The notes: generated by a model not told the origin, from the letters alone. A DNA stretch of 61,347 nucleotides from an uncultured Pelagibacteraceae bacterium (GCA_902522115.1 CABYUV010000007.1:1-61347); one strand, 5' to 3'. Positions 45,181-54,916 are shown, counted from the first letter of the stretch. Program-made: numbers and translations.

Positions 45181-46910
45181 ATATTTTTGAATTATATTTA
45201 GATAAAATTAAATCAATTATTGTTGAACTTAGTAAAAAAAACCAACTTATCGTTCCAGAAAGTTTCAATGGTATTAATGCGGAAATACCGCCTCCAAAAT
45301 TTGATTGTGATATTTCAACTAATGTTGCAATGGTTTTATCGAAACTAAACAAAACTTCTCCAATAGAATTGGCAGAAAAACTTGCACCTGAAATTAAAAA
45401 TAGCGATGATCAAATAGAAAACATATCAGTTGCTAAACCTGGTTTCATAAATATTAAATTTAAGCCATCTTTTTGGTCAAACTTTATTAAAGAAATAATT
45501 GATAATGCTGAAAAATTTGGAATTAATGAAAAAGAGAAAAAAAATAATTATTTAGTTGAATTTGTATCAGCTAATCCCACAGGACCCTTGCATGTTGGTC
45601 ATTGTAGAGGAGCTATTTTAGGCGATGTAATATCTAATGTATTAATATTTAATAAACACAACGTTACAAAAGAGTATTATGTAAATGATTATGGTAACCA
45701 GATTATAAATTTTACAAAATCTGTATACTTTAGAATTAGGGAGGTAAAATTTAATGAAACATTCCCTCAAGATAACCCTGATTTATATCCAGGAGATTAC
45801 CTTGTTGATTTTGCAAAAAATATAGTTTCAGGTAATTCTGATTTGAGTTTTGATGATTATGAGAAAATAAGCGATAAGTTAACAGCTTTATCTATAGAAC
45901 AGGCGCTACTTTTAATTAAAAAGAACCTTAAGAGTTTAGGAATTAACCACGATAATTTTGTTAGTGAAAAAAGTATTGTTTCAAATAACGAAGTAGAGAG
46001 TGTAATAAAATTTTTAGAAAAGAATAAATTTGTATACAAAGGAAAAATTAAAGCTCCAGCTGGTGAAGATGATAAAAACTGGGTAGAAAGAGAACAGTTA
46101 CTTTTTAAATCTACTGATTTTGGTGACGATAAAGATAGAGCATTACAAAAGTCAGATGGAACATGGACCTATTTTGCAAGTGATGTCGCATATCATAAAA
46201 ATAAAGTAGATCGTAAATTTGATTATTTAATAAATATCCTTGGCGCAGATCATGCTGGTTATATTAAAAGAATTTCATCCTCTGTTGAAGCTTTATCAGG
46301 AAAAAAAGATAAATTGATTTGTAAAATAAGTCAGCTTGTAAAATTAATTAAAGACAACAAACCATTTAAGATGTCTAAAAGAAAAGGTGACTACATTACG
46401 GTTGATGATTTAATTGAAGAAGTTGGAAAAGATGCAACTAGATTTATCATGCTCAACAGAAGTAGTGATGTGGAATTAGATTTTGATTTTGATGCTGTAA
46501 AAGAAAAATCAAAAGATAATCCGTTATATTATGTTCAATATTGTTATGCCAGAATTTCATCTGTCTTTAGACATATTGATAAAGATTTAAATTCAAACAT
46601 TGAATTAGATGATTTTAGTTTTGAATACTCAAATGATGAGATCAAAATTTTAAAAAAGATTTCAGAATGGCCTAAATGCATCGATGCAGCTAGTTCAAAA
46701 TTAGAACCACACAGAATACCTGTTTATTTATATGATCTTGCCTCAGAATTTCACTCGTATTGGAATCTTGGTAAACAAAACCCAGAAAAAAGATTTATTA
46801 ATGATCAAAAAACTGTTTCACCAGATAAATTAATTTTTTTAAAAGCAATATCTAACGTTGTAAAATCAGGAATGGATATAGTTGGTGTAAATACACCAGA
46901 TAAAATGTAA
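45177..46910 (+). CDS. argS: Arginine--tRNA ligase
   Basis: 577 residues, class I synthetase. The HIGH equivalent is SANPTGPLHVGHCRGA (about residues 130-145), and the KMSKS equivalent KMSKRKGDYI (near 400). The N-terminal Add1 and C-terminal DALR anticodon domains are present. Length is normal. The stop shares its A with the next start (TAATG). Confidence 0.95.
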   Translation: MNIFELYLDKIKSIIVELSKKNQLIVPESFNGINAEIPPPKFDCDISTNVAMVLSKLNKTSPIELAEKLAPEIKNSDDQIENISVAKPGFINIKFKPSFWSNFIKEIIDNAEKFGINEKEKKNNYLVEFVSANPTGPLHVGHCRGAILGDVISNVLIFNKHNVTKEYYVNDYGNQIINFTKSVYFRIREVKFNETFPQDNPDLYPGDYLVDFAKNIVSGNSDLSFDDYEKISDKLTALSIEQALLLIKKNLKSLGINHDNFVSEKSIVSNNEVESVIKFLEKNKFVYKGKIKAPAGEDDKNWVEREQLLFKSTDFGDDKDRALQKSDGTWTYFASDVAYHKNKVDRKFDYLINILGADHAGYIKRISSSVEALSGKKDKLICKISQLVKLIKDNKPFKMSKRKGDYITVDDLIEEVGKDATRFIMLNRSSDVELDFDFDAVKEKSKDNPLYYVQYCYARISSVFRHIDKDLNSNIELDDFSFEYSNDEIKILKKISEWPKCIDAASSKLEPHRIPVYLYDLASEFHSYWNLGKQNPEKRFINDQKTVSPDKLIFLKAISNVVKSGMDIVGVNTPDKM

Positions 46911-47170
46911 TGCTAAAAGAAATTAAGTATTTAATCTTTATTGTTGTAATTGCCTTATTCATTTTTTTGACTGGTAGATATTATTTTTCAGATGAAAATA
47001 AGAAGAAATCATACAGATCTTATAAAAATAACGATGAAAAAATTAAATTATATTCAAAAAATTTACCTGTTTTAGAAAACGACACAGAAAATGTAATAGA
47101 ATACGTTAAGCAAACAAATAAAAAAAAGAAAAAAAAGTTTAATTTTTGGAAACTTTTAGAGAATGATTAA
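46910..47170 (+). CDS. Small single-helix membrane protein at the SPOR-protein position
   Basis: 86 residues: one N-terminal transmembrane helix (residues about 6-24) followed by a charged, lysine-rich tail (QTNKKKKKKFNFWK). No domain is recognised. In many alphaproteobacteria a larger SPOR-domain protein with the same topology lies exactly between argS and nagZ; this protein keeps the anchor and linker but has no SPOR domain. It is coupled on both sides (one-base overlap with argS, eight with nagZ). A shortened SPOR-protein relic that is still translated is the best reading. Confidence 0.65.
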   Translation: MLKEIKYLIFIVVIALFIFLTGRYYFSDENKKKSYRSYKNNDEKIKLYSKNLPVLENDTENVIEYVKQTNKKKKKKFNFWKLLEND

Positions 47171-48113
47171 GAATCGAAGAGCTTTTATTGTTGGTTTAAA
47201 ATCATCAAAATTATCAAACAAAGAGATTACTTTTTTAAAAAAATATAAACCATGGGGAGTTATTTTATTTTCAAGAAACATAATTTCAATTGAACAAACT
47301 AAAAAATTAACTGATAAAATAAGAAAAATATTTAAAGACAAAAAATACCCAATATTAATTGATCAAGAAGGTGGACGAATAAATCGATTAAGTAAAATTA
47401 TTTCATTTGAAAATTTGACTTCTGAATATTTTGGTAATTTATTCACAAAAGATAAGAAAAAATTTAATATTATTTATAAACTATTTATCGATAAAACTTC
47501 GTATTTGCTTAAATTAATCGGTGTAAATATAAATACTGTTCCTGTTTTAGATATTCGAGTTAAGGGAGCTAGCAACATCATTGGTGATAGGTCTTTTTCA
47601 AAAAATAAAAAAAATATTTCTAAAATTGGTGATATTTGTATTGATTATTTTCGTAAAAATTCAATTGGAACTGTGATGAAACACATACCAGGACATGGAT
47701 TAGCTAAGGTAGATAGTCATAAATTTACACCTGTAGTAAAAAAAAACTTAAATTATTTGAATAAAAATGACTTTTTTCCATTTAAAAAAAAACAGACTTA
47801 TTTTGCAATGACAGCACATGTTATATATCGAAGTATTGATAAGTTGAATACTGCTACACATTCTAAAAAAATTCTAAATTTAATTAGAAGCAAAATTGGC
47901 TTTAAGAACATTTTGATTTCAGATGATTTATCAATGAAAAGTTTAAAAGATGATTTAAAAACTAATACAATCAAAACATTTAGTGCAGGTTGTAATCTTG
48001 CTCTTCACTGTAATGGTAAATTGTCTGAAATGAAGGTGGTTGGTGATAATTCACCAAGGGTAAGCAATTTTATTATAAAAAAAACATCACTATTTTATAA
48101 AATTTTAAGTTAA
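47163..48113 (+). CDS. nagZ: Beta-N-acetylhexosaminidase NagZ (glycoside hydrolase 3)
   Basis: 316 residues. GVILFSRNI, LIDQEGGRINRL, the catalytic loop KHIPGHGLAKVDSHKFTP and MTAHVIYRSID are GH3/NagZ signatures; the Asp-His pair in VDSH is the catalytic general-acid dyad. It removes GlcNAc from muropeptides during cell-wall recycling. It lacks a signal peptide, so it is cytoplasmic. It lies 9 bp before scpA. Confidence 0.9.
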   Translation: MIKNRRAFIVGLKSSKLSNKEITFLKKYKPWGVILFSRNIISIEQTKKLTDKIRKIFKDKKYPILIDQEGGRINRLSKIISFENLTSEYFGNLFTKDKKKFNIIYKLFIDKTSYLLKLIGVNINTVPVLDIRVKGASNIIGDRSFSKNKKNISKIGDICIDYFRKNSIGTVMKHIPGHGLAKVDSHKFTPVVKKNLNYLNKNDFFPFKKKQTYFAMTAHVIYRSIDKLNTATHSKKILNLIRSKIGFKNILISDDLSMKSLKDDLKTNTIKTFSAGCNLALHCNGKLSEMKVVGDNSPRVSNFIIKKTSLFYKILS

Positions 48114-48122
48114 TATCTGAGC

Positions 48123-48866
48123 ATGACTATTTCTGATTCTGCATTATTTAATGTCGACATAAGTAACTACAATGGTCCTCTAGATGTACTTTTAGATTTA
48201 GCAAAAGCCCAAAAAGTGGATCTTGAAGAGATATCAATTACAAAATTAGCAGATCAGTTTCACGAATATATTACAAAAGAAAAAGATTTAAATTTAGAAA
48301 TTGCTTCAGAATATTTATTGATGGCAACTTGGTTAGCATATTTGAAATCTAAATTATTACTTCCGGGTACACCAGAAGAAGAATTTAAAGTTCAAGAAGT
48401 AGCTGAAAAATTAAAATTACAACTTAAAAAATTAGAATTAATTAGATTGCTTTCAGAACAAATGCTTAAAAGAAAAAGACTAGGTAGAGAAATTCGATCA
48501 AGAGGAATGAAAGGAAATATAAGATCTATTTATAGTACTGAGTATAATTTAAGTTTATTTGAGCTTCTCAAGTCATATTCAACAATTATTATGACCAAGG
48601 ATTTTCAAAAAATGAATATTCCAAAATTACCTGTATTTACTGCTGAAGATGGAATTAAAACAATAAGAGAATTTTTTGGTAAATTAATTGATTGGAAAAA
48701 ATTAGATGATTTAATTCCTAAAAATTTTAAAAATGGTTCAAAATATAAACGCACTGGAAAAGCAGGAATTTTCGCTGGTTCATTAGAATTAGTTAAAGAA
48801 GGAAACCTGACTATGAAACAAGATAAATTATTTGATGATATTTATGTGAAGGAAAAAAATGATTAA
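48123..48866 (+). CDS. scpA: Segregation and condensation protein A
   Basis: 247 residues. The N-terminal YNGPLDVLLDLAKAQKVDLEEISI is the ScpA hallmark, followed by LAYLKSKLLLP and a helical middle that binds ScpB. It bridges the SMC heads as the kleisin subunit of condensin. It overlaps scpB by eight bases. Confidence 0.93.
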   Translation: MTISDSALFNVDISNYNGPLDVLLDLAKAQKVDLEEISITKLADQFHEYITKEKDLNLEIASEYLLMATWLAYLKSKLLLPGTPEEEFKVQEVAEKLKLQLKKLELIRLLSEQMLKRKRLGREIRSRGMKGNIRSIYSTEYNLSLFELLKSYSTIIMTKDFQKMNIPKLPVFTAEDGIKTIREFFGKLIDWKKLDDLIPKNFKNGSKYKRTGKAGIFAGSLELVKEGNLTMKQDKLFDDIYVKEKND

Positions 48867-49560
48867 AAAAGAAAAAATTGCAAAAGATAATATTGTTAAA
48901 TTTCCATCCAAGCTAACTGATTTAGATAAAGAGATTGAAGCAGTTATATTTGCAGCTGCTGAACCATTAGATGTTGATACAATCGAAAGTAAAATAACGA
49001 AAAAAGGTAATGTATCTAAATCATTAGAAAAGCTGCAGCAAGAATACTCTAAACGTGGAATTAATCTAGTTTGCATAAAAGAAAAGTGGTCCTTTAGAAC
49101 TTCTCCTAACTTGTCAAACATCATGTCTCAAGAAAAGACAGTTGAAAAAAAACTTTCTAGAGCTGCGGTGGAGACTTTGGCTATAATTGTATATCATCAG
49201 CCTGTTACTAGAGCAGAGATTGAAGAAATAAGAGGTGTTGCATTCGGAACAAATACTCTTGAAATATTGATGGAGCTTAATTGGGTAAAACCGGGTGGTC
49301 GTAAAGATGTACCAGGTAGACCAATTCAGTATGTTACGACTGATGAATTTTTAAGTCATTTTAATCTACAAAAATTATCTGATCTACCAACAATTGATGA
49401 ATTAGGTGCTGCAGGATTAATTGACAGCACTAGTGTCGATAGTGCAATTTTTGGAACTGGTAAATTCTACAAAGAAAAACAAGAAGAAAAAAAAGAGGAT
49501 ATTTATTCTAATATTGATGAGATGCTTAATAGTACTCTTGATACAGAAGAGAAAGATTAA
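48859..49560 (+). CDS. scpB: Segregation and condensation protein B
   Basis: 233 residues. The two winged-helix domains show IEAVIFAAAEPLD near the N-terminus and ALETLAIIVYHQPVTRAEIEEIRG-type sequence in the middle (ETLAIIVYHQPVTR here), with KDVPGRPIQYVTTDEFL after it. It partners ScpA. The acidic lysine/glutamate C-terminal tail is dispensable in the family. Confidence 0.92.
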   Translation: MIKKEKIAKDNIVKFPSKLTDLDKEIEAVIFAAAEPLDVDTIESKITKKGNVSKSLEKLQQEYSKRGINLVCIKEKWSFRTSPNLSNIMSQEKTVEKKLSRAAVETLAIIVYHQPVTRAEIEEIRGVAFGTNTLEILMELNWVKPGGRKDVPGRPIQYVTTDEFLSHFNLQKLSDLPTIDELGAAGLIDSTSVDSAIFGTGKFYKEKQEEKKEDIYSNIDEMLNSTLDTEEKD

Positions 49561-49607
49561 CAAAAAAGTAACTTTTAAATTAATCGTAAAAAGGTTATAA
49601 GTTTTTT

Positions 49608-49808
49608 ATGAGCATAGGAATTTGGCAAATTGCTATCGTAGTTATATTAGTAGTCTTATTATTTGGACGAGGTAAAATTTCTAGTCTGATGGGTGATGTA
49701 GCTAAGGGAATTAAAAGTTTTAAAAAAGGAATGGCTTCAGACGTTACTGAAGATACAGAGCCAAAAAATATTTCTGACGAAAATAAAGACTCAGAAAAAA
49801 AAGATTAA
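49608..49808 (+). CDS. tatA: Sec-independent protein translocase TatA
   Basis: 66 residues: short N-terminal helix [15 protein letters not shown], the FGRGK hinge, an amphipathic helix [18 protein letters not shown] and an acidic tail. It forms the Tat pore for folded proteins. It lies before tatB and tatC in one operon. Confidence 0.92.
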   Translation: MSIGIWQIAIVVILVVLLFGRGKISSLMGDVAKGIKSFKKGMASDVTEDTEPKNISDENKDSEKKD

Positions 49809-49813
49809 ATCAC

Positions 49814-50035
49814 ATGCCTACTATTGGTTGGTTTGAGATATTAATTGTTGTTGGTATTGCAATTGTTGTTCTCGGCCCAAAAGATTTTCCAATCATGTTA
49901 AAGAAAGCTGGTTCTTGGATAGGAACTGCTAAAAGATATGTAAGCAACATTCAAAATGAAGTTTCTAATTTAGAAATTGATGAACAAAAAATTGATAAAG
50001 AAATAAAAAAAGAAACTAAAAAAGATGAGCAATGA
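49814..50035 (+). CDS. tatB: Sec-independent protein translocase TatB (short)
   Basis: 73 residues. IGWFEILIVVGIAIVVLGPKD with the LGP hinge marks TatB rather than TatA, and is followed by an amphipathic helix. Typical TatB is 140-170 residues, so the C-terminal tail is much reduced. It ends inside tatC (11-base overlap). Confidence 0.88.
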   Translation: MPTIGWFEILIVVGIAIVVLGPKDFPIMLKKAGSWIGTAKRYVSNIQNEVSNLEIDEQKIDKEIKKETKKDEQ

Positions 50036-50795
50036 AGATAATGAAGGTGGATTTGTTAGCCACCTAACAGAATTAAGAAAAAGATTAATACATAGTTTTG
50101 TATTTCTAATAATTTTTTTTGTAATTTGCTATATATTTGCAGAACATATTTATGGTTTTTTAGTTGATCCATTTGCTCAAGCCGTAAAAGATGATGGATC
50201 TGATCGAAGGCTTATTTTTACAGCCTTACAAGAAACTTTTTTAACCTATATAAAGGTATCTTTTTTCACTGCTTTTTTTGTGACTTGTCCATTTATTCTA
50301 ATGCAAATATGGAAATTTATTGCACCAGGTTTATACAAACATGAAAAAGTTGCAATACTCCCGTACCTTGTATTAACACCAATCCTTTTCTTTTTAGGAG
50401 GCATGCTTGTTTACTATTTGATAATGCCTCTAGCAATCAAATTCTTTTTATCTTTTGAAAGTACAGGGATGTCTACAAGTCTTCCAATTCAATTAGAGGC
50501 TAAGGTAAATGAATATTTATCACTTGTTATGAAGTTAATTTTTGCATTTGGAATAAGTTTTCAATTACCTATAGTTTTAAGTTTATTAGCAAGAATAGGA
50601 GTTGTTGACAGTCAATTTCTAAAAGAAAGAAGAAAATATGTTGTTGTAATTATATTTGCTGCTGCAGCGTTACTAACACCACCAGACCCTATCACTCAAA
50701 TTGGTTTAGCAATCCCATTATTAATTTTATATGAATTATCTATATTTTCAGTAAAATTTATAGAGAACAAAAAATTAGAAAAAACTGATGCATAA
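50025..50795 (+). CDS. tatC: Sec-independent protein translocase TatC
   Basis: 256 residues with six helices. The conserved N-terminal HLTELRKRLIHS, FVTCPFILMQIWKFIAPGL and GISFQLPIVL are seen. It binds twin-arginine signal peptides. It is overlapped by tatB upstream and by serS downstream (eight bases). Confidence 0.95.
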   Translation: MSNEDNEGGFVSHLTELRKRLIHSFVFLIIFFVICYIFAEHIYGFLVDPFAQAVKDDGSDRRLIFTALQETFLTYIKVSFFTAFFVTCPFILMQIWKFIAPGLYKHEKVAILPYLVLTPILFFLGGMLVYYLIMPLAIKFFLSFESTGMSTSLPIQLEAKVNEYLSLVMKLIFAFGISFQLPIVLSLLARIGVVDSQFLKERRKYVVVIIFAAAALLTPPDPITQIGLAIPLLILYELSIFSVKFIENKKLEKTDA

Positions 50796-52047
50796 TTTAA
50801 AAGAAATAAGAAAAGATTTTTCAAAATTTGAAAAAGATCTTATAAAACGCTCAGTAAAAATTGATTTTAATAATTTAAAAAAACTTGATCAGTTAAATAG
50901 AGATTTAATACAAAGAAAAGAAAATTTAGAAAAAGAAAAAAAAGATATTTCAAAATCTAAAAATGAAAGCCTATTTAAAAAATCTAAAGAAATATCTATA
51001 GAATTAGAGAAGATTTCTGAGCAACAAAAAAATACCAAAACTGAATTAGATAATATTTTATCAAGTATACCAAACATACCTCATCAAGATGTTCCAGATG
51101 GAATAGATGAAAATGACAATGTGGAAGTCCTAAAATCTGGGAAAGTTCCTGAATTTGATTTTAAACCTAAATCACATTACGAACTTGGTGAAAATTTAGG
51201 CATGCTTGATTTTGATCTTGCAACAAAAACAACTGGATCAAGATTTGTATTTGTTAAAAAAGAGCTAGCATTATTGGAACGTGCTTTATCTAATTTTATG
51301 CTAGATACTCATATTGTTCAAAATGGTTATCAAGAAATTTCACCTCCATTAATAGCTTCTGATAATACAATGTATGGAACAGGCCAATTACCAAAATTTG
51401 AAAACGATCAATTTGAAATAAAATTTGATCAAGGATCTGATAGAAAATTTTTAATTCCAACTGCAGAAGTAATATTAACTAATATAGTTAAAGATAAAAT
51501 TGTTGATCAAAAAGAATTACCTATGAGATTTGTTGCTTCAACTCCATGTTTTAGAAAAGAAGCTGGTAGTTATGGAAAAGATACAAAAGGAATGATTAGA
51601 CAACATCAATTTTATAAAGTTGAGCTGGTAAGTATTGTTGAAAAAGAAAATTGTTTAGATGAATTAGAGCGAATGACTAATTGTGCAACAGATATTCTAG
51701 ATAAGTTAGAGCTACCTTATAGAAAAATAATTTTATGTTCTGGGGATATGGGTTTCAGTGCTGAAAAAACATATGATATTGAAGTATGGTTGCCATCAGA
51801 AAATAAGTATCGTGAAATATCATCATGCTCTTCTTGTTCAACATTTCAGGCGCAAAGAATGAAATCAAGATATAAAAATAAAAACAAAGAAACTGTTTTT
51901 GTTGGAACATTAAATGGCAGTGGTTTAGCTGTGGGTAGAACTTTAATTGCTGTACTAGAAAACTACCAACAACAAGATGGTTCGATTATTATTCCTAAGG
52001 TACTGCGACCGTATATGAATAATTTGGAATCGATTTCAGATAAATAA
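50788..52047 (+). CDS. serS: Serine--tRNA ligase
   Basis: 419 residues, class II synthetase. An N-terminal coiled-coil arm spans about residues 30-95. Motif 2 is in FRKEAGSYGKDTKGMIRQHQF and motif 3 at NGSGLAVGRTLIAVLE, with EISSCSSCSTFQAQR in between. Length is normal. It is immediately followed by a 55-bp gap and yajC; genes often found here in relatives (surE, pcm, a LysM peptidase) are absent. Confidence 0.95.
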   Translation: MHNLKEIRKDFSKFEKDLIKRSVKIDFNNLKKLDQLNRDLIQRKENLEKEKKDISKSKNESLFKKSKEISIELEKISEQQKNTKTELDNILSSIPNIPHQDVPDGIDENDNVEVLKSGKVPEFDFKPKSHYELGENLGMLDFDLATKTTGSRFVFVKKELALLERALSNFMLDTHIVQNGYQEISPPLIASDNTMYGTGQLPKFENDQFEIKFDQGSDRKFLIPTAEVILTNIVKDKIVDQKELPMRFVASTPCFRKEAGSYGKDTKGMIRQHQFYKVELVSIVEKENCLDELERMTNCATDILDKLELPYRKIILCSGDMGFSAEKTYDIEVWLPSENKYREISSCSSCSTFQAQRMKSRYKNKNKETVFVGTLNGSGLAVGRTLIAVLENYQQQDGSIIIPKVLRPYMNNLESISDK

Positions 52048-52102
52048 AGTTGTTTTAATTACACAGATAGTATAAGTATTCACATAATTTATAAGGAGAT
52101 TT

Positions 52103-52396
52103 ATGGAAGGTTCAGGAATAGGACAATTTATACCGTTAATTTTAATTTTTGTTATTTTTTATTTTTTCTTAATCAGACCTCAGCAAAAAAAGGTTAAAGA
52201 GCATAAAGCTATGGTTGAAAGCCTTAAAAGAGGTGACAAGGTTGTCACTTCTGGTGGAATTACAGGTACAGTTGAAAGATTAATAGACAACGATAAAGTT
52301 GAAGTAGAAATTGCTGAAAATGTAAAAGTTGAGATAGTTAAATCAACTGGTATTCAAAGTCTTGTTAATACAAATACTCAAGAAGTTAAAAAATAA
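52103..52396 (+). CDS. yajC: Preprotein translocase subunit YajC
   Basis: 97 residues. One N-terminal helix (PLILIFVIFYFFLIRPQQ) then the conserved RPQQKKVKEHKAMVESLKRGD-type segment (present here in parts) and a small beta domain VVTSGGITGTVERL. It accompanies SecDF. AAGGAGA precedes the ATG by a few bases. Confidence 0.93.
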   Translation: MEGSGIGQFIPLILIFVIFYFFLIRPQQKKVKEHKAMVESLKRGDKVVTSGGITGTVERLIDNDKVEVEIAENVKVEIVKSTGIQSLVNTNTQEVKK

Positions 52397-52410
52397 TTAT
52401 TTTAAGTTAA

Positions 52411-53964
52411 GTGCTTTATTTCTCTAAGTTAAGAATTTTATTTATAACACTCTTTTCAATTCTTTTTATTTTAATTTCTTCATCAAATCTTTTTAAGTTT
52501 GATGATAGTTTTTTTGATAAAAAAATTAATCTAGGATTAGACCTTCAAGGTGGATCCTATCTACTACTTGAAATTGATAATGAACCTGTAATTGAACAAA
52601 AGTTACAAAACCTAACAACAACAATCAGAAATTACTTCAAAGAAAAAAATATTGAAATAAACAATATAAAAATAGATAATCAAAATATTTTTTTTAATGT
52701 AATAGATAATGATAAGCAATCTGTGTTAGATGTTTTTCAGGATGAAAATAGTGATCTTAATCCTTATTACCCAAGATTTAAATCACATCAGTTAGAAATT
52801 GAAGATACAGGATTAAATTTTAAAGTTAATTTTTCAAGACAAGGTTTGATTAAACTTAAAACCTCTTCTCAAGACCAAGCTATAGAAATAGTTAGAAGAA
52901 GAGTAGATGAGGTTGGTACTAATGAACCCAATATACTCAAAAGAGGGAATAACAGAATTTTAGTCGAGCTTCCTGGATTAGATGATCCAATGAGAATAAA
53001 ATCTTTACTTGGAAAAACTGCAAATCTTACATTTCGTTTTGTAACAAATGATGAAAATGACCGTTTTGGTGTTGAAAAGTTAAAATTTGAAAATGGTCTT
53101 GAAGAAGCCACAGTTAGTAAAAGAATAATTATAAGTGGTGAAAATTTACTTGATGCTCAGCCTAAAATGGACACTCAAACTAATCAAACTATTGTTTCAT
53201 TTACTTTAGATAGAGTAGGTGCAAAAAGGTTTGGTAAGGCAACCTCAACTGGCATTGGAAAGCAATTAGCAATTGTGTTAGATGGTAAAATTATTAGTGC
53301 ACCCGTAGTTAGAGACACGATTGCCAGTGGATCTGGTCAGATAAGTGGTGGCTTCACTTTTCAAACAGCAACTGATCTAGCTTTATTATTAAGATCAGGA
53401 GCGTTACCAGCTCCATTAGAAATAATTGAAGAAAGAACAGTAGGTCCAGATCTTGGACAAGATTCAATAAATGCAGGAATGATTGCTTTAGCAATAGGAT
53501 TTATGTTGGTAATAATTTTTATGTTTGTTAAGTATAAAATTTTTGGATTGATAACTAATGTGACTCTAATAGTTAATTTATTTATACTTTTAGGTATTTT
53601 AACCTTATTTGAAGCTACTTTAACTTTACCTGGTATTGCAGGAATTATTCTAACTGTAGGTATGGCTGTTGATGCAAATGTTTTAATTTTTGAAAGAATT
53701 AAAGAAGAATTAAAAGACGAGACTAATAATATTTTAGCTTTTGATGGTGGTTATACTAAATCAAGAACTGCAATTTTAGATGCTAATATTACTACATTAT
53801 TAGCCGCAATTATTTTGTTTTTCATGGGCTCAGGTCCAGTCAAAGGTTTTGCTGTTACCCTAGGAGTTGGAATATTTACAACACTATTTTCAGTTTATTT
53901 CATAGCAAGATTATTCACTAGCATTTATGTATCAAGAAATAAAAATAAGGAAAAATTAATATAA
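52411..53964 (+). CDS. secD: Protein translocase subunit SecD
   Basis: 517 residues. A first helix, a periplasmic P1 domain beginning NLGLDLQGGSYLLLEI, VRRRVDEVGTNEP, and the SecD membrane domain with TVGPDLGQDSINAG and TVGMAVDANVLIFERIKEE. It pulls preproteins using the proton gradient. The start is GTG at 52411, 14 bp after yajC. Its stop shares an A with the ATG of secF. Confidence 0.94.
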   Translation: MLYFSKLRILFITLFSILFILISSSNLFKFDDSFFDKKINLGLDLQGGSYLLLEIDNEPVIEQKLQNLTTTIRNYFKEKNIEINNIKIDNQNIFFNVIDNDKQSVLDVFQDENSDLNPYYPRFKSHQLEIEDTGLNFKVNFSRQGLIKLKTSSQDQAIEIVRRRVDEVGTNEPNILKRGNNRILVELPGLDDPMRIKSLLGKTANLTFRFVTNDENDRFGVEKLKFENGLEEATVSKRIIISGENLLDAQPKMDTQTNQTIVSFTLDRVGAKRFGKATSTGIGKQLAIVLDGKIISAPVVRDTIASGSGQISGGFTFQTATDLALLLRSGALPAPLEIIEERTVGPDLGQDSINAGMIALAIGFMLVIIFMFVKYKIFGLITNVTLIVNLFILLGILTLFEATLTLPGIAGIILTVGMAVDANVLIFERIKEELKDETNNILAFDGGYTKSRTAILDANITTLLAAIILFFMGSGPVKGFAVTLGVGIFTTLFSVYFIARLFTSIYVSRNKNKEKLI

Positions 53965-54857
53965 TGATTGCTTTTAATAAATATTATAATCATTTTAATT
54001 TATTATCTTCAACGTTGATAATTGTTTCATTATTATTGTTAATATTCAAAGGACTTAATTTTGGTATAGACTTTAAAGGTGGTACTTTAATTGAGTTAAG
54101 AGCTTCAGATTCTAAAATAAATGTTAGTTCATTAAGAGATAGATTTAATCAGATGGATTTAGGTGATGTTTCGGTCAAGAAATTTGGTAATGATACTGAT
54201 TTTTTGGTAAAATTTGAAAATAAAGATAATAAGAAGAAAATCATCGAAGAAATTAAAGCTAATTTAGATAAATCTTTTGGAAATAACTATGATTTTAGAA
54301 GGGTAGAGAATGTTGGGCCAAAGGTAAGTGCTGAATTATTAAAATCAGGGGTAATAGCAATATCTTTATCATTAGCATTAATGCTTATTTACATTTGGAT
54401 TAGATTTGAATGGCAGTTTAGTCTAGGTGCAATTTTAGCTTTGTTTCATGATGTAATTGTAACTCTTGGAGTTTTTTCTTTATTTAGTCTAGAAATAAAC
54501 TTGTCAATTATAGCAGCAGTATTAACAATAGTTGGATATTCAATGAATGATACAGTAGTTATTTTTGATCGTGTTCGTGAAAATTTAAGGAAATATTCGG
54601 ATATAAAAATTTTTGAATTAACAAATATTTCAATTAATGAAACTTTATCAAGAACAATAATAACATCAACAACTACTTTACTAGCTTTATTAGCCATCTA
54701 TTTTTTTGGTGGTGAGATACTTAAAGGATTTTCACTTGCTATGATATTGGGTGTTGTTTTCGGAACTTATTCCTCAATTTATATAGCGAATACTGTACTA
54801 GTAAGATTAAGAGTTTCTCAAAAAACAGTTTTGAGAGAAGACGATCAAAAAAATTAA
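53964..54857 (+). CDS. secF: Protein translocase subunit SecF
   Basis: 297 residues with six helices. FGIDFKGGTLIELR, VENVGPKVSAELLKSG, ALFHDVIVTLGVFSLF and YSMNDTVVIFDRVREN are SecF signatures. It works as a unit with SecD and YajC. It is coupled to secD by TAATG. Confidence 0.94.
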   Translation: MIAFNKYYNHFNLLSSTLIIVSLLLLIFKGLNFGIDFKGGTLIELRASDSKINVSSLRDRFNQMDLGDVSVKKFGNDTDFLVKFENKDNKKKIIEEIKANLDKSFGNNYDFRRVENVGPKVSAELLKSGVIAISLSLALMLIYIWIRFEWQFSLGAILALFHDVIVTLGVFSLFSLEINLSIIAAVLTIVGYSMNDTVVIFDRVRENLRKYSDIKIFELTNISINETLSRTIITSTTTLLALLAIYFFGGEILKGFSLAMILGVVFGTYSSIYIANTVLVRLRVSQKTVLREDDQKN

Positions 54858-54886
54858 ATTAATCATTAAAAAATTAAAAATTACAT

Positions 54887-54892
54887 TATAAT
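54887..54892 (+). promoter_or_regulatory. Consensus -10 hexamer before the acetoacetyl-CoA synthetase gene
   Basis: TATAAT lies 25 bp before the ATG in a 59-bp gap after secF. No clear -35 is at the right distance, so confidence is limited in such AT-rich DNA. Confidence 0.35.
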
Positions 54893-54916
54893 ATTTCATA
54901 CTATACTTATTATATT

